From CAYMKE01 sp964390955 (GTDB lineage: Bacteria > Bacteroidota > Bacteroidia > Bacteroidales > JBBRXJ01): a stretch of DNA of 9,296 nucleotides. The stretch lies in the NCBI GenBank assembly GCA_964390955.1, contig CAYMKE010000111.1:1-9296 (forward strand), read 5' to 3'. Within the stretch, counting starts at the first letter, position 1. Each line of letters opens with the position of its first letter. Under the pieces are notes generated by a model. The model saw only the letters and a list, made by a program, of their open reading frames with translations, did not search any database and was not told the origin of the DNA. Below are positions 1 through 5,901 of the stretch, piece by piece. The translations under genes and the position numbers were made by a program.

Positions 1-236
1 AACAATTAGTTTTATAGACAGGTTCAGTTTAACATCAGGGCCGTCTTGTTTGAACTAATCTGAGCTAAGAAATCATTATATAAAGAACTTTACATACTCC
101 CCTAACGCAATCCACGCATTTTTATTCACCTCATCCTTTTTTGGCAGGGGACATTTTACCATTTCATTTTAGATTACAATATTACGAAAAAAAATAATAA
201 TAACAAATTTTTTTTGAGGAAAAATTATAGAAAAAC
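1..236. other. Intergenic sequence, no gene recognised
   Basis: I see no coding frame of useful length on either strand, no tRNA-like fold and no clear repeat. The stretch is AT-rich, with A and T runs around 187-232. Short ATG-initiated frames on the minus strand near 140-170 stop within a few codons. It may be the upstream region of a gene lying left of the window, but no promoter could be assigned with confidence. Confidence 0.5.
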
Positions 237-272
237 AAAAAGGCCGGTCATAATCAAATGCCGGCCTTTTTT
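237..272 (-). terminator. Rho-independent terminator of the thioredoxin gene
   Basis: GGCCGG (242-247) pairs perfectly with CCGGCC (261-266). The stem is extended by an A-run at 237-241 opposite a T-run at 267-272, around a 13-base loop. Read leftward, it begins about 16 bases after the thioredoxin stop codon and ends in a U-rich tract. Because both flanks are A/T runs it could also stop rightward transcription, but no rightward gene is seen before it in the window. Confidence 0.85.
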
Positions 273-287
273 GGTAAAAAATGGTTG

Positions 288-650
288 TTAAGCTGCATCT
301 ATTTGAAATGCATCCCGAATAGCTTTCTTAAACGTTTCTTTCGGGAGTGCACCTGTTGCCATTTGAGGTGTTCCTTCCATAGGAACGAACAAAATTGAGG
401 GGATGCTTTGGATGCCAAACATACCTGATAATTCCTGCTGTTCCTGTGTATCTACCTTATAGATATCCAATTTATCTTTATACTCATCGGCCAGTTCCTC
501 CAAAACAGGCGCTATGCTTTTACATGGCTGACACCAATCAGCATAAAAATCTATGATACACGGCCTCTCACCCTCATATTTCCAGTCTTTGTTATTCTCA
601 AAATCAAACACTTTCTCTTTGAATGACTCCTTTGTTAAATGCTCCAACAT
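288..650 (-). CDS. trxA: Thioredoxin with WCQPC active site
   Basis: A 120-residue cytoplasmic dithiol-disulfide oxidoreductase of the thioredoxin fold. The central strand DFYADWCQPCK (residues 34-44) holds the redox pair C40 and C43. The conserved cis-proline is P84 in QSIPS, and the following strand ILFVP is typical of the fold. There is no signal peptide or membrane segment, and the length is only slightly above the usual ~105-110 residues because of an N-terminal extension of about 15-20 residues. The usual thioredoxin centre is WCGPC. Here Gly is replaced by Gln (CAG codon), which can shift redox potential or partner choice. The gene stands alone, divergent from cca, and is closed by a strong terminator. 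The symbol trxA is a family assignment; a more specialised thioredoxin is possible. Confidence 0.92.
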   Translation of the reverse strand: MLEHLTKESFKEKVFDFENNKDWKYEGERPCIIDFYADWCQPCKSIAPVLEELADEYKDKLDIYKVDTQEQQELSGMFGIQSIPSILFVPMEGTPQMATGALPKETFKKAIRDAFQIDAA

Positions 651-669
651 AATTCTAAGTTTTTATTTA

Positions 670-677
670 TAAATATA
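670..677 (-). promoter_or_regulatory. Candidate -7 box for the thioredoxin gene
   Basis: On the minus strand these bases read TATATTTA, matching the Bacteroidota -7 consensus TAnnTTTG at all but the last position. They lie about 20 bases upstream of the start codon. No TTG -33 element is seen at the expected distance; that position falls inside the inverted repeat at 677-700. This is a motif match only. Confidence 0.3.
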
Positions 678-700
678 ATGAACCATTAAATTGGTTCATT
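677..700. promoter_or_regulatory. Perfect 9-bp inverted repeat, candidate operator
   Basis: AATGAACCA (677-685) and TGGTTCATT (692-700) are exact reverse complements separated by 6 bases. The dyad lies in the spacer between the divergent thioredoxin and cca genes. It overlaps where the -33 region of the thioredoxin promoter would be and is about 135 bases from the cca promoter-like box. No T-run follows, so it is not terminator-like. The geometry suits a dimeric repressor or activator, but no regulator is encoded nearby. Confidence 0.4.
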
Positions 701-834
701 TTGACTCATTATTTTAACACTTGCAAGTTCCATGCCATGAAAATTTTTCACAATAATTGCAGTAGTACCCACAATATTAAATTTTCACTTCACTGCTTTG
801 CATCGAATAAATTAGACAAGTACAAAATAAATTA

Positions 835-842
835 TAATTTTG
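835..842 (+). promoter_or_regulatory. Candidate -7 box of the cca promoter
   Basis: TAATTTTG matches TAnnTTTG exactly and ends 24 bases before the ATG at 867. That would give a short leader of roughly 15-20 bases, common in this phylum. The -33 element is weak: TTA at 812-814 is about 20 bases upstream. No Shine-Dalgarno sequence precedes the start. Confidence 0.4.
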
Positions 843-866
843 CATTTTTGACTAAACAAAGTGTGG

Positions 867-2288
867 ATGGATTTAAGCAAATGGTTAACATATCCTGTTT
901 TTGATATTATTTCGAAAGTAGCGGATACAAAACAACAAGAGACTTATGTAATTGGAGGGTATGTAAGAGATCTTTTTCTCGGAAGAAATTCAAAAGATAT
1001 TGATATTGTCACAGCAGGCAATGGCATTGCTTTGGCAAAAGATGTGGCTTTGGAACTGGGGAATGAAGCATCACTGAGTGTATATCAAAATTTCGGGACT
1101 GCATTAATTAAATACAAACAATTTGAAATAGAATTTGTTGGGGCCCGTAAAGAATCATACAGATCGCACTCAAGGAACCCCATTGTTGAAAACGGGACCA
1201 TTGAAGACGATCAGAAAAGAAGAGATTTCACCATTAATGCCATGGCCGTTTGCCTGAATAAAGCTGAATACGGTAAATTCACAGACCCATTCAACGGGGT
1301 TGAAGACATTCAAAATAAATTGCTCCGCACCCCTCTTGATCCGTTTATTACTTTTTCTGATGATCCGCTGCGGATGATCAGGGCGATCCGTTTTGCTGCC
1401 CAGTTTAATTTTATCATTTATCCTGACACATTCCAGGGGATCAAGCAAAACAGTGAACGGATACAAATCGTATCCCAGGAACGCATTATCGATGAAACCA
1501 ATAAAATTTTATTATCAGACACTCCTTCCAAAGGATTTTTATTAATGCTTAAAACCAACCTGCTCCAGCATGTCTTTCCAGAATTATATCATTTACAAGG
1601 CGTTGAAGTAAAAAATGGAAAAGGGCATAAAGACATATTATTTCACACATTAAAAGTGCTTGATAATATCAGTCAATCAAATGCAGATCTTTGGCTCCGG
1701 TGGGCAGCGCTGTATCACGACGTGGGAAAACCTGCCACAAAGAAATTCGAAGAAGGTACGGGCTGGACATTTCACGGCCATGATTTCATAGGGTGTAAAA
1801 TGATTCCTGAAATATTCAGGCGGCATAAACTCCCGTTAAACGAAAAAATGAAATATGTACAGAAAATAATAAAACTTCATCTGCGCCCCATTTCTCTGAT
1901 TAACGAAGAAGTCTCCGATTCGGCCATTCGACGCTTAATCTATGAAGCAGGTGACGATATTGATGATTTAATGACACTTTGCGAAGCCGATATCACGTCT
2001 CAAAACGAATTAAAAGTGGAGCAATTCTTACAAAACTTCAAAAAAGTAAGAGAAAAAATCAATTTCATTGAAGAAAAAGATGCCATCCGTAATTTTGAAC
2101 CACCGGTTAAAGGCGATGAAATCATGAAAACATTCGGCATCACCCCGTGCAAAGAAGTAGGAATCATAAAAAATACCATTAAAGATGCTATATTGGACGG
2201 TAAAATTCATAATAATTATGAAGAAGCCCGTGCATTAATGCTTGAAAAAGGAAAAGAGCTTGGGCTGAAACCTGCTGGAAAACAATGA
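867..2288 (+). CDS. cca: CCA tRNA nucleotidyltransferase with HD domain
   Basis: A class II nucleotidyltransferase that adds or repairs the 3'-terminal CCA of tRNAs. Numbered from the ATG at 867: the nucleotidyltransferase core has the turn IGGYVRD (29-35) and the metal-binding DID (44-46). RRDFTINAMA is at 118-127. The tRNA-NucTransf head motif DDPLRMIRAIRFAAQ is at 165-179, followed by the nucleotide-selection motif QERIIDE (204-210). The C-terminal half is an HD phosphohydrolase domain, with H260, the HD pair 284-285 and HGHD (303-306). HD-containing single-chain enzymes of 450-480 residues are normal in Bacteroidota, so this appears full length at 473 residues. A GTG at 861 would add two residues (MW). 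I prefer ATG 867 because MDLSKWL matches the usual N-terminus of the family. It converges with the next gene 25 bases downstream, with no convincing terminator between them. Confidence 0.95.
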   Translation: MDLSKWLTYPVFDIISKVADTKQQETYVIGGYVRDLFLGRNSKDIDIVTAGNGIALAKDVALELGNEASLSVYQNFGTALIKYKQFEIEFVGARKESYRSHSRNPIVENGTIEDDQKRRDFTINAMAVCLNKAEYGKFTDPFNGVEDIQNKLLRTPLDPFITFSDDPLRMIRAIRFAAQFNFIIYPDTFQGIKQNSERIQIVSQERIIDETNKILLSDTPSKGFLLMLKTNLLQHVFPELYHLQGVEVKNGKGHKDILFHTLKVLDNISQSNADLWLRWAALYHDVGKPATKKFEEGTGWTFHGHDFIGCKMIPEIFRRHKLPLNEKMKYVQKIIKLHLRPISLINEEVSDSAIRRLIYEAGDDIDDLMTLCEADITSQNELKVEQFLQNFKKVREKINFIEEKDAIRNFEPPVKGDEIMKTFGITPCKEVGIIKNTIKDAILDGKIHNNYEEARALMLEKGKELGLKPAGKQ

Positions 2289-2313
2289 GCAGGCTTCCAG
2301 GCGCGTGAACTTA

Positions 2314-3477
2314 TTAACTCATGATCTGTTGCAGGTCAGAAGGAAGCTCTTCCTCCTTTTTCTTTTGATTCATAACATCAGAAATGCCCTTAAATTCGAT
2401 GTACCCGTTTTCTGCTGCATGGTTGGCTGCTTCTTCAGTGTTTTTTACCAACAGCATTGGCACCCCCATCTTTCCTGTTTCCCGGGCAAAACGTTCTACA
2501 TTAAGGAGTTTTGATTTGATCCCGATATTCCTGATGTAAATGGCCAGTACCCTTCGGGGAAATTCTTTGGTGATAGTGGTATATACTTCGGGGTCATGCT
2601 GCCCGCTATCACCTATAAAGATAAATTTCATATCAGGATAAACATCCATGATTTGCCTGATTTGTTGAAGCTTATGCATGGTAACATCTTTGGCTTTCTT
2701 AATCATGAAAAGATTTTTCCTATGATTATTCAGGATCAACGGGCCCTCGGGGATTTCATTGACATCACAAAAATCTTTAATCAAATCATACAGGTTCCAG
2801 TCACTATTTGAAACATAAAAGATCGGGTTATTGTATTGTTGTTTTGTCCCGTTAAACAATGCTTTATAAAAAGCCGTAATACCGCTAAATGCCACGCGTG
2901 ATTTCGCGTTTTTTAATAACAATACATATAATTTCCTTAACTTACTGGTAGCGTATGAAACGAGTATCGTGTCGTCTATGTCTGATACGATACCGTATTC
3001 GGCACCGCCGTTCGTTGAATTCATAACGCGGCCCCTGGCCATGACATTGCCTTGTGAAGGTGTGATGGTGTCCAGTAGCTCATAATGAACATCATGATCT
3101 TTATCTTGTTGAGGTTCACGTGTCCCCGGCAAGTCGATCACTGTGCCGAATATTCCTTTCTCATCTGCCTGCACGATTTTTTCAAGCCCGTTATAGGTAA
3201 TCTTTACCCTGGGGTACGGGATATATATTCCCCAATAACGATGTGCAATATCTGCTACATTTTTCCATTTGTTTTTTGGAAACCGGTGTTTCGATATTTT
3301 GGTCTTTTCTACTACACTTCCCATAAATACGGCTTTGTTATCGCTTGAATATCCTAAAAAAGGCATGATCACGGGTTCTTTGAACCAGGAAAACCGTTGT
3401 TTATAATAAAACTTGAGTCTCATTAATGGATTGGAAATGGTTCTGGCATTTTTATAAAATTCTTTTGTCCAGCGCAT
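2314..3477 (-). CDS. APP1/lipin-type phosphatase-domain protein (DUF2183)
   Basis: A 387-residue HAD-superfamily protein of the App1 catalytic family (PF09949). The fungal founder dephosphorylates phosphatidate to diacylglycerol. An N-terminal part (about 1-155) is probably beta-rich and precedes the catalytic part. HAD motif I is SDIDDT (165-170), with nucleophile D166 and acid/base D168. Motif II is YVSNSDWNLYDL with S223, motif III is probably K269, and motif IV is GDSGQHDPEVY (289-299). All key residues are present. Position 224-226 is NSD where many bacterial members, from memory, have SSP. There is no signal peptide or transmembrane helix, so the protein is probably cytoplasmic or membrane-peripheral. 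It is divergent from a diacylglycerol-kinase-type gene, which supports a lipid substrate. Bacterial members are poorly characterised, so the substrate is inference. The C-terminal tail (about 370-387) is charged and low in complexity. Confidence 0.85.
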   Translation of the reverse strand: MRWTKEFYKNARTISNPLMRLKFYYKQRFSWFKEPVIMPFLGYSSDNKAVFMGSVVEKTKISKHRFPKNKWKNVADIAHRYWGIYIPYPRVKITYNGLEKIVQADEKGIFGTVIDLPGTREPQQDKDHDVHYELLDTITPSQGNVMARGRVMNSTNGGAEYGIVSDIDDTILVSYATSKLRKLYVLLLKNAKSRVAFSGITAFYKALFNGTKQQYNNPIFYVSNSDWNLYDLIKDFCDVNEIPEGPLILNNHRKNLFMIKKAKDVTMHKLQQIRQIMDVYPDMKFIFIGDSGQHDPEVYTTITKEFPRRVLAIYIRNIGIKSKLLNVERFARETGKMGVPMLLVKNTEEAANHAAENGYIEFKGISDVMNQKKKEEELPSDLQQIMS

Positions 3478-3504
3478 AAATATATTTTTTTAAAATGATT
3501 ATAT

Positions 3505-3567
3505 GTTTTTATGCCTAAGGCAAAATTAATGTCCAGAAAATTAATTGAAATCATCAGGCATAAAAAC
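3505..3567. repeat. 12-bp perfect inverted repeat around a promoter-like box
   Basis: GTTTTTATGCCT (3505-3516) and AGGCATAAAAAC (3556-3567) are exact reverse complements separated by 39 bases. The spacer contains a direct repeat of AAAATTAAT (3522-3530 and 3537-3545) and a minus-strand TAATTTTG box. The left arm contains half of a smaller palindrome, GCCTAAGGC (3513-3521). No U-tract suits a terminator. The arrangement could be a regulatory dyad, a tiny mobile-element remnant or an invertible segment. Confidence 0.5.
3521..3528 (-). promoter_or_regulatory. Candidate -7 box of the APP1-type gene promoter
   Basis: Read on the minus strand this is TAATTTTG, an exact match to TAnnTTTG. It lies 43 bases before the start codon, so the leader would be roughly 35 bases. 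The -33 position, about 19 bases upstream, reads TTT rather than TTG. The same box sequence occurs upstream of cca. It sits within the spacer of the 12-bp inverted repeat. Confidence 0.4.
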
Positions 3568-3762
3568 GAATAACCATTTTTTTTTATAACAAGCATACAA
3601 ATATCTTGCTAAAGTTTAAATATAGTCATTAAAAAATAAAATATCAATTAAATTTGTGATCGCAACCATTAACCTGATGAACCGATCCATGACAATAATG
3701 TTGACACACTATTTATCCCGTATTTAAGCGGGACACACATGATTATAAAAGGGAAAGAAAGG
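3568..3762. other. Non-coding part of the divergent intergenic region
   Basis: No gene is seen. On the plus strand TAAATTTG (3649-3656) matches the -7 consensus exactly but has no TTG at the -33 distance. If used, it would give the kinase gene a leader of about 290 bases that includes both tandem arrays. A small hairpin, TCCCG (3716-3720) with CGGGA (3729-3733), is flanked by two GACACAC copies (3703-3709 and 3732-3738). A poly-T tract lies at 3578-3586. Confidence 0.4.
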
Positions 3763-3812
3763 TATAAAGGATATAGAGGTATAGAGGTATAGAGGTATAG
3801 AGGATATAAGGG
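3763..3812 (+). repeat. 8-bp tandem repeat array, unit TATAGAGG
   Basis: Four perfect copies of TATAGAGG run from 3772 to 3803. They are flanked by degenerate copies, TATAAAGG (3763-3770) on the left and TATAAGGG (3805-3812) on the right, each set off by one extra A. The array is purine-rich on the plus strand and lies 140-190 bases before the kinase start. The 8-base unit is not a multiple of 3 and the array sits outside any gene, so an effect on transcription or RNA structure is more likely than on a protein. Confidence 0.85.
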
Positions 3813-3827
3813 GAAACACACCCCTAT
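3806..3827 (+). other. GC-rich hairpin between the two tandem arrays
   Basis: AGGGG (3809-3813) pairs with CCCCT (3821-3825) around the loop AAACACA. Two more A-T pairs follow if A3808 is bulged. Outside it, GAGGTATAGAGG (3792-3803) matches the reverse complement of CCTCTCAACCTC (3837-3848) at 10 of 12 positions. The arrays could therefore extend the hairpin into a long interrupted stem. Confidence 0.45.
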
Positions 3828-3837
3828 CCCACACGCC

Positions 3838-3918
3838 CTCTCAACCTCTCAACTTCTCAACTTCCAAACTTTTAAACTTTTAAACTTTTAAACTTTTAAA
3901 CTTTTAAACTTAATCAAC
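3838..3918 (+). repeat. 8-bp tandem repeat array grading into TTTTAAAC
   Basis: The 8-bp register is continuous: CTCTCAAC twice (3838-3853), TTCTCAAC (3854-3861), TTCCAAAC (3862-3869), then five perfect TTTTAAAC copies (3870-3909) and a decayed end, TTAATCAAC (3910-3918). The unit changes stepwise from C-rich to T/A-rich while keeping the AAC ending. The array ends 33 bases before the kinase ATG. Copy number is likely to vary by slippage. Confidence 0.88.
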
Positions 3919-3951
3919 TGGAATAAAAATTGTATTAATATATTAAAAAAT

Positions 3952-4854
3952 ATGCAAAATAATTCGGCAAACACACAAAAAATTTTATTTATCATCAATC
4001 CTGTTTCGGGAGAAATTGACAAAACAGGATTTAAAAACCTTGTGAATTCTGATAAATACTCACACATCATTCCCGAATCCTATATGACCACCGGAAAAAA
4101 TGATATTGAACGTATAGAAGACATCATTCATCGCAATACATTTGATAAATTATGTGCAGTGGGGGGTGATGGTACATTTAATCTTGTTGCGCGTGTTAGC
4201 TTAAACACAAAAATACCGATGGGTTATGTCCCCATGGGAACAGCAAATGGCATGGCCATGGAGTTGAGAATCCCTAATAATCTTCACAGGGCACTGGGCA
4301 TATTAATCAGAGGGAAAAAACAACCACTTGATATATTAAGAATCAATCAAAAACATATTTCGGTCCATTATTCTGATATCGGGGCTAATGCACGTGTCAT
4401 GAAACGTTTTGAACGCGAACGTAAAGGTGGTTTTAGGGGATATATAAAACAATATTTCAAAGAAATCATGCAATTAGAAAAAACACATTTCTCCGTCAGT
4501 ATTGATGAAGATAAAACATATAAAAAAACAACAATGGTGATCCTCGCCAATGCCTCTATGCTGGGAACGGGTGCAGTTATCAATCCTCTTGGTTCTTCCA
4601 ATGACGGTAAATTTGAAGTGATTATCCTGAAGCGATTTCCGAAATGGTTCTTTTTGGTAATCATTGCATATTCATTATTTGGAAATCTAAATAAATTAAA
4701 ATATATCAAAACCATTCAGTGTGAAAGAGTGTCTGTTACTACTCATAAAAAACAGCAGTTACAGATTGACGGGGAGCCTATCGATGATGTCAATAAAGTA
4801 AGCGCTGAAATTATTCCGGGTGGTATACATGTGATTTGTCCACCATTACGTTGA
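3952..4854 (+). CDS. Diacylglycerol kinase-type lipid kinase
   Basis: A 300-residue protein of the DAGK catalytic family (DagK/YegS/BmrU type), which transfers ATP phosphate to diacylglycerol or a related lipid on the cytoplasmic membrane face. Family motifs in order: NPVSG (16-20), the nucleotide-binding GGDGT (71-75), PMGTANGMA (94-102, the PxGTxNxxA motif), SDIGANARV (141-149), NPLGSSNDGKFEV (211-223) and IDGEP (272-276) near the end. The hydrophobic stretch at about 232-243 (WFFLVIIAYSLF) may help membrane contact. Length is normal for the family. The start has no Shine-Dalgarno sequence and follows an A/T-rich leader. Its divergent neighbour is an APP1-type phosphatase that may run the reverse reaction. 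Members also phosphorylate sphingoid bases or other lipids, so substrate identity is not settled. Confidence 0.88.
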   Translation: MQNNSANTQKILFIINPVSGEIDKTGFKNLVNSDKYSHIIPESYMTTGKNDIERIEDIIHRNTFDKLCAVGGDGTFNLVARVSLNTKIPMGYVPMGTANGMAMELRIPNNLHRALGILIRGKKQPLDILRINQKHISVHYSDIGANARVMKRFERERKGGFRGYIKQYFKEIMQLEKTHFSVSIDEDKTYKKTTMVILANASMLGTGAVINPLGSSNDGKFEVIILKRFPKWFFLVIIAYSLFGNLNKLKYIKTIQCERVSVTTHKKQQLQIDGEPIDDVNKVSAEIIPGGIHVICPPLR

Positions 4855-4886
4855 ATTTTACAGTGATATACCAAATATCAGGATAA

Positions 4887-5621
4887 GAAATTAATCAAAA
4901 AAAGGGAATAAAAAGTGAGATACGGCTTACACCCAATGACATCAGGGACTTTGAAAAACCTCCCAGGTGCCGCACCAGCAAATACCTTGATGATATGTGG
5001 AAATTATTTGAAGAAGGAGCTAAAGGGCCGGACAAGGATTGTGGTTATGAAGGGGTTTATCTTAAAGCAATCACGGGCACACCCATCTCAATGGAAGGCA
5101 AAACTGCTGCCTGCGCACACTTAAGTCCGGTTGGCAACATTGCATCGGCCTGTGCCGACCTTTGGAGTAATGAATCAGTGCAACATATTAAGCTTCTTGC
5201 CGGCAATGCCCCGTTAGTTTATTACGAACAACTTGAATATGATACCAGGCTCCTCAACGAAGCCACGAAACAGGGTGATAAGAACGCATTGATCCTCCAA
5301 AATATGCTGGTTGAATCAGATATTCATTATGATCCGCAAGCACTTATACTTTCCCCTGAAAATGTGATTCGTATTTCAAGTGAAATTGTAAAAGGCAAGA
5401 ATTACATTGATGCAGCGATCAAAGGAGCACTGGAAGGCATTAAAATCATTGAGGACGCTTATAAAAACGGTTCACTTATATTATCTGACATGGAACCAAT
5501 GTGGATTGAAACAATAAGAGAACAGCTCAATGATATCCCCACTGATGAAAGCAAGTTCACAGAACAAGTATTACCAGAACCGGATACGACCAAATTTATC
5601 CCTTCCGAATACGGATTATAA
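4887..5621 (+). pseudogene. mtaB: Truncated MtaB-like methanol:corrinoid methyltransferase, C-terminal half
   Basis: The frame is open from 4887 (after TAA at 4884-4886) to the stop at 5619-5621. The first in-frame ATG is 4995, giving 208 residues. Numbered from that Met, it contains GPDKDCGYEG (11-20), KAITGTPISMEGKTAACAH (24-42), DLWSNESV (55-62), YDTRLLN (82-88), DPQA (113-116) and a C-terminal FIPSEYGL. These match the order of conserved blocks I recall from the C-terminal half of MtaB, whose full length is about 460 residues. C40 in AACAH corresponds to the third zinc ligand (Cys269 in the Methanosarcina enzyme). The region with the other two ligands (Glu164, Cys220) is absent, and only 32 bases separate the kinase stop from this frame, so it is not present in another frame. 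Upstream codons 4908-4994 are protein-like but begin with ATA. No corrinoid protein gene (mtaC) is nearby. Most likely a remnant; expression as a short protein is not excluded. Confidence 0.75.
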
Positions 5622-5648
5622 AAAACATTTATCTGCTTCGTCAGGTCT

Positions 5649-5862
5649 TTAACCCGGAAAATTCATGCCATTAGCTTTGTGCAGATGCAAGGCGCCTAAG
5701 CCCGCAGACATAGTATTCTATTTCAAGGGCTTAGCAACGAAGCAGATGTGCAAAGATAATGGTAAGCATTACCCCAAATTTGGGTTAATAAAACAAGGAC
5801 TGAAGAAAGCCAAGAGGTTTATTAACAGTGCTTTATGTCGATCTGTGAATTTTTCAGGTTAA
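5649..5862. repeat. 214-bp palindromic repeat element with terminal inverted repeats
   Basis: The ends TTAACCCGGAAAATTCA (5649-5665) and TGAATTTTTCAGGTTAA (5846-5862) are inverted repeats matching at 15 of 17 positions. Inside are nested stems. CCATTAnCTTTG (5668-5679) pairs with CAAAGnTAATGG (5751-5762), enclosing CTAAGCCC (5696-5703) with GGGCTTAG (5727-5734). Then come the palindromes GGTAAGCATTACC (5761-5773) and CCCAAATTTGGG (5773-5784), and GTTAATAAA (5784-5792) with TTTATTAAC (5818-5826). Just outside the left end, ATCTGCTTCGT (5631-5641) is an exact inverted copy of the internal ACGAAGCAGAT (5737-5747). No transposase is encoded, so a MITE-like or structured interspersed repeat is the best description. 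A 65-codon frame from 5665 to 5862 spans it and is probably spurious. Confidence 0.65.
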
Positions 5863-5901
5863 GCGGGTATGGAGGCTAAAATATTCATTATAAATCACAT
5901 C

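Noticed and set aside
701..904. 67-codon plus-strand frame in the trxA-cca spacer
   Set aside because: It runs through the candidate cca promoter and into the start of cca, and its translation is low in complexity with no family resemblance.
2271..2300. CCTGCT/AGCAGG and CTGGAA/TTCCAG pairs at the cca 3' end as a terminator
   Set aside because: The two possible stems exclude each other, overlap the cca stop codon and are not followed by a T-run.
3701..3706. TTGACA as a sigma-70 -35 box
   Set aside because: No matching -10 box at the right distance, and the host phylum uses a different promoter consensus.
3763..3918. Short repeats as a possible CRISPR array
   Set aside because: The units are 8 bp, directly abutting with no unique spacers, and there are no cas genes.
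4864..4880. TGATAT/ATATCA hairpin after the kinase gene as a terminator
   Set aside because: The 6-bp stem is all weak pairs apart from one G-C, and no T-run follows.
4915..5124. GTG-initiated 69-codon plus-strand frame
   Set aside because: It overlaps the MtaB-like frame in another register and has no recognisable features, while the MtaB-like frame carries clear family motifs.
5665..5862. 65-codon plus-strand frame
   Set aside because: It lies almost exactly between the terminal inverted repeats of the palindromic element and overlaps several palindromes. It has no ribosome site and no recognisable domain, so it is probably a by-product of the repeat.
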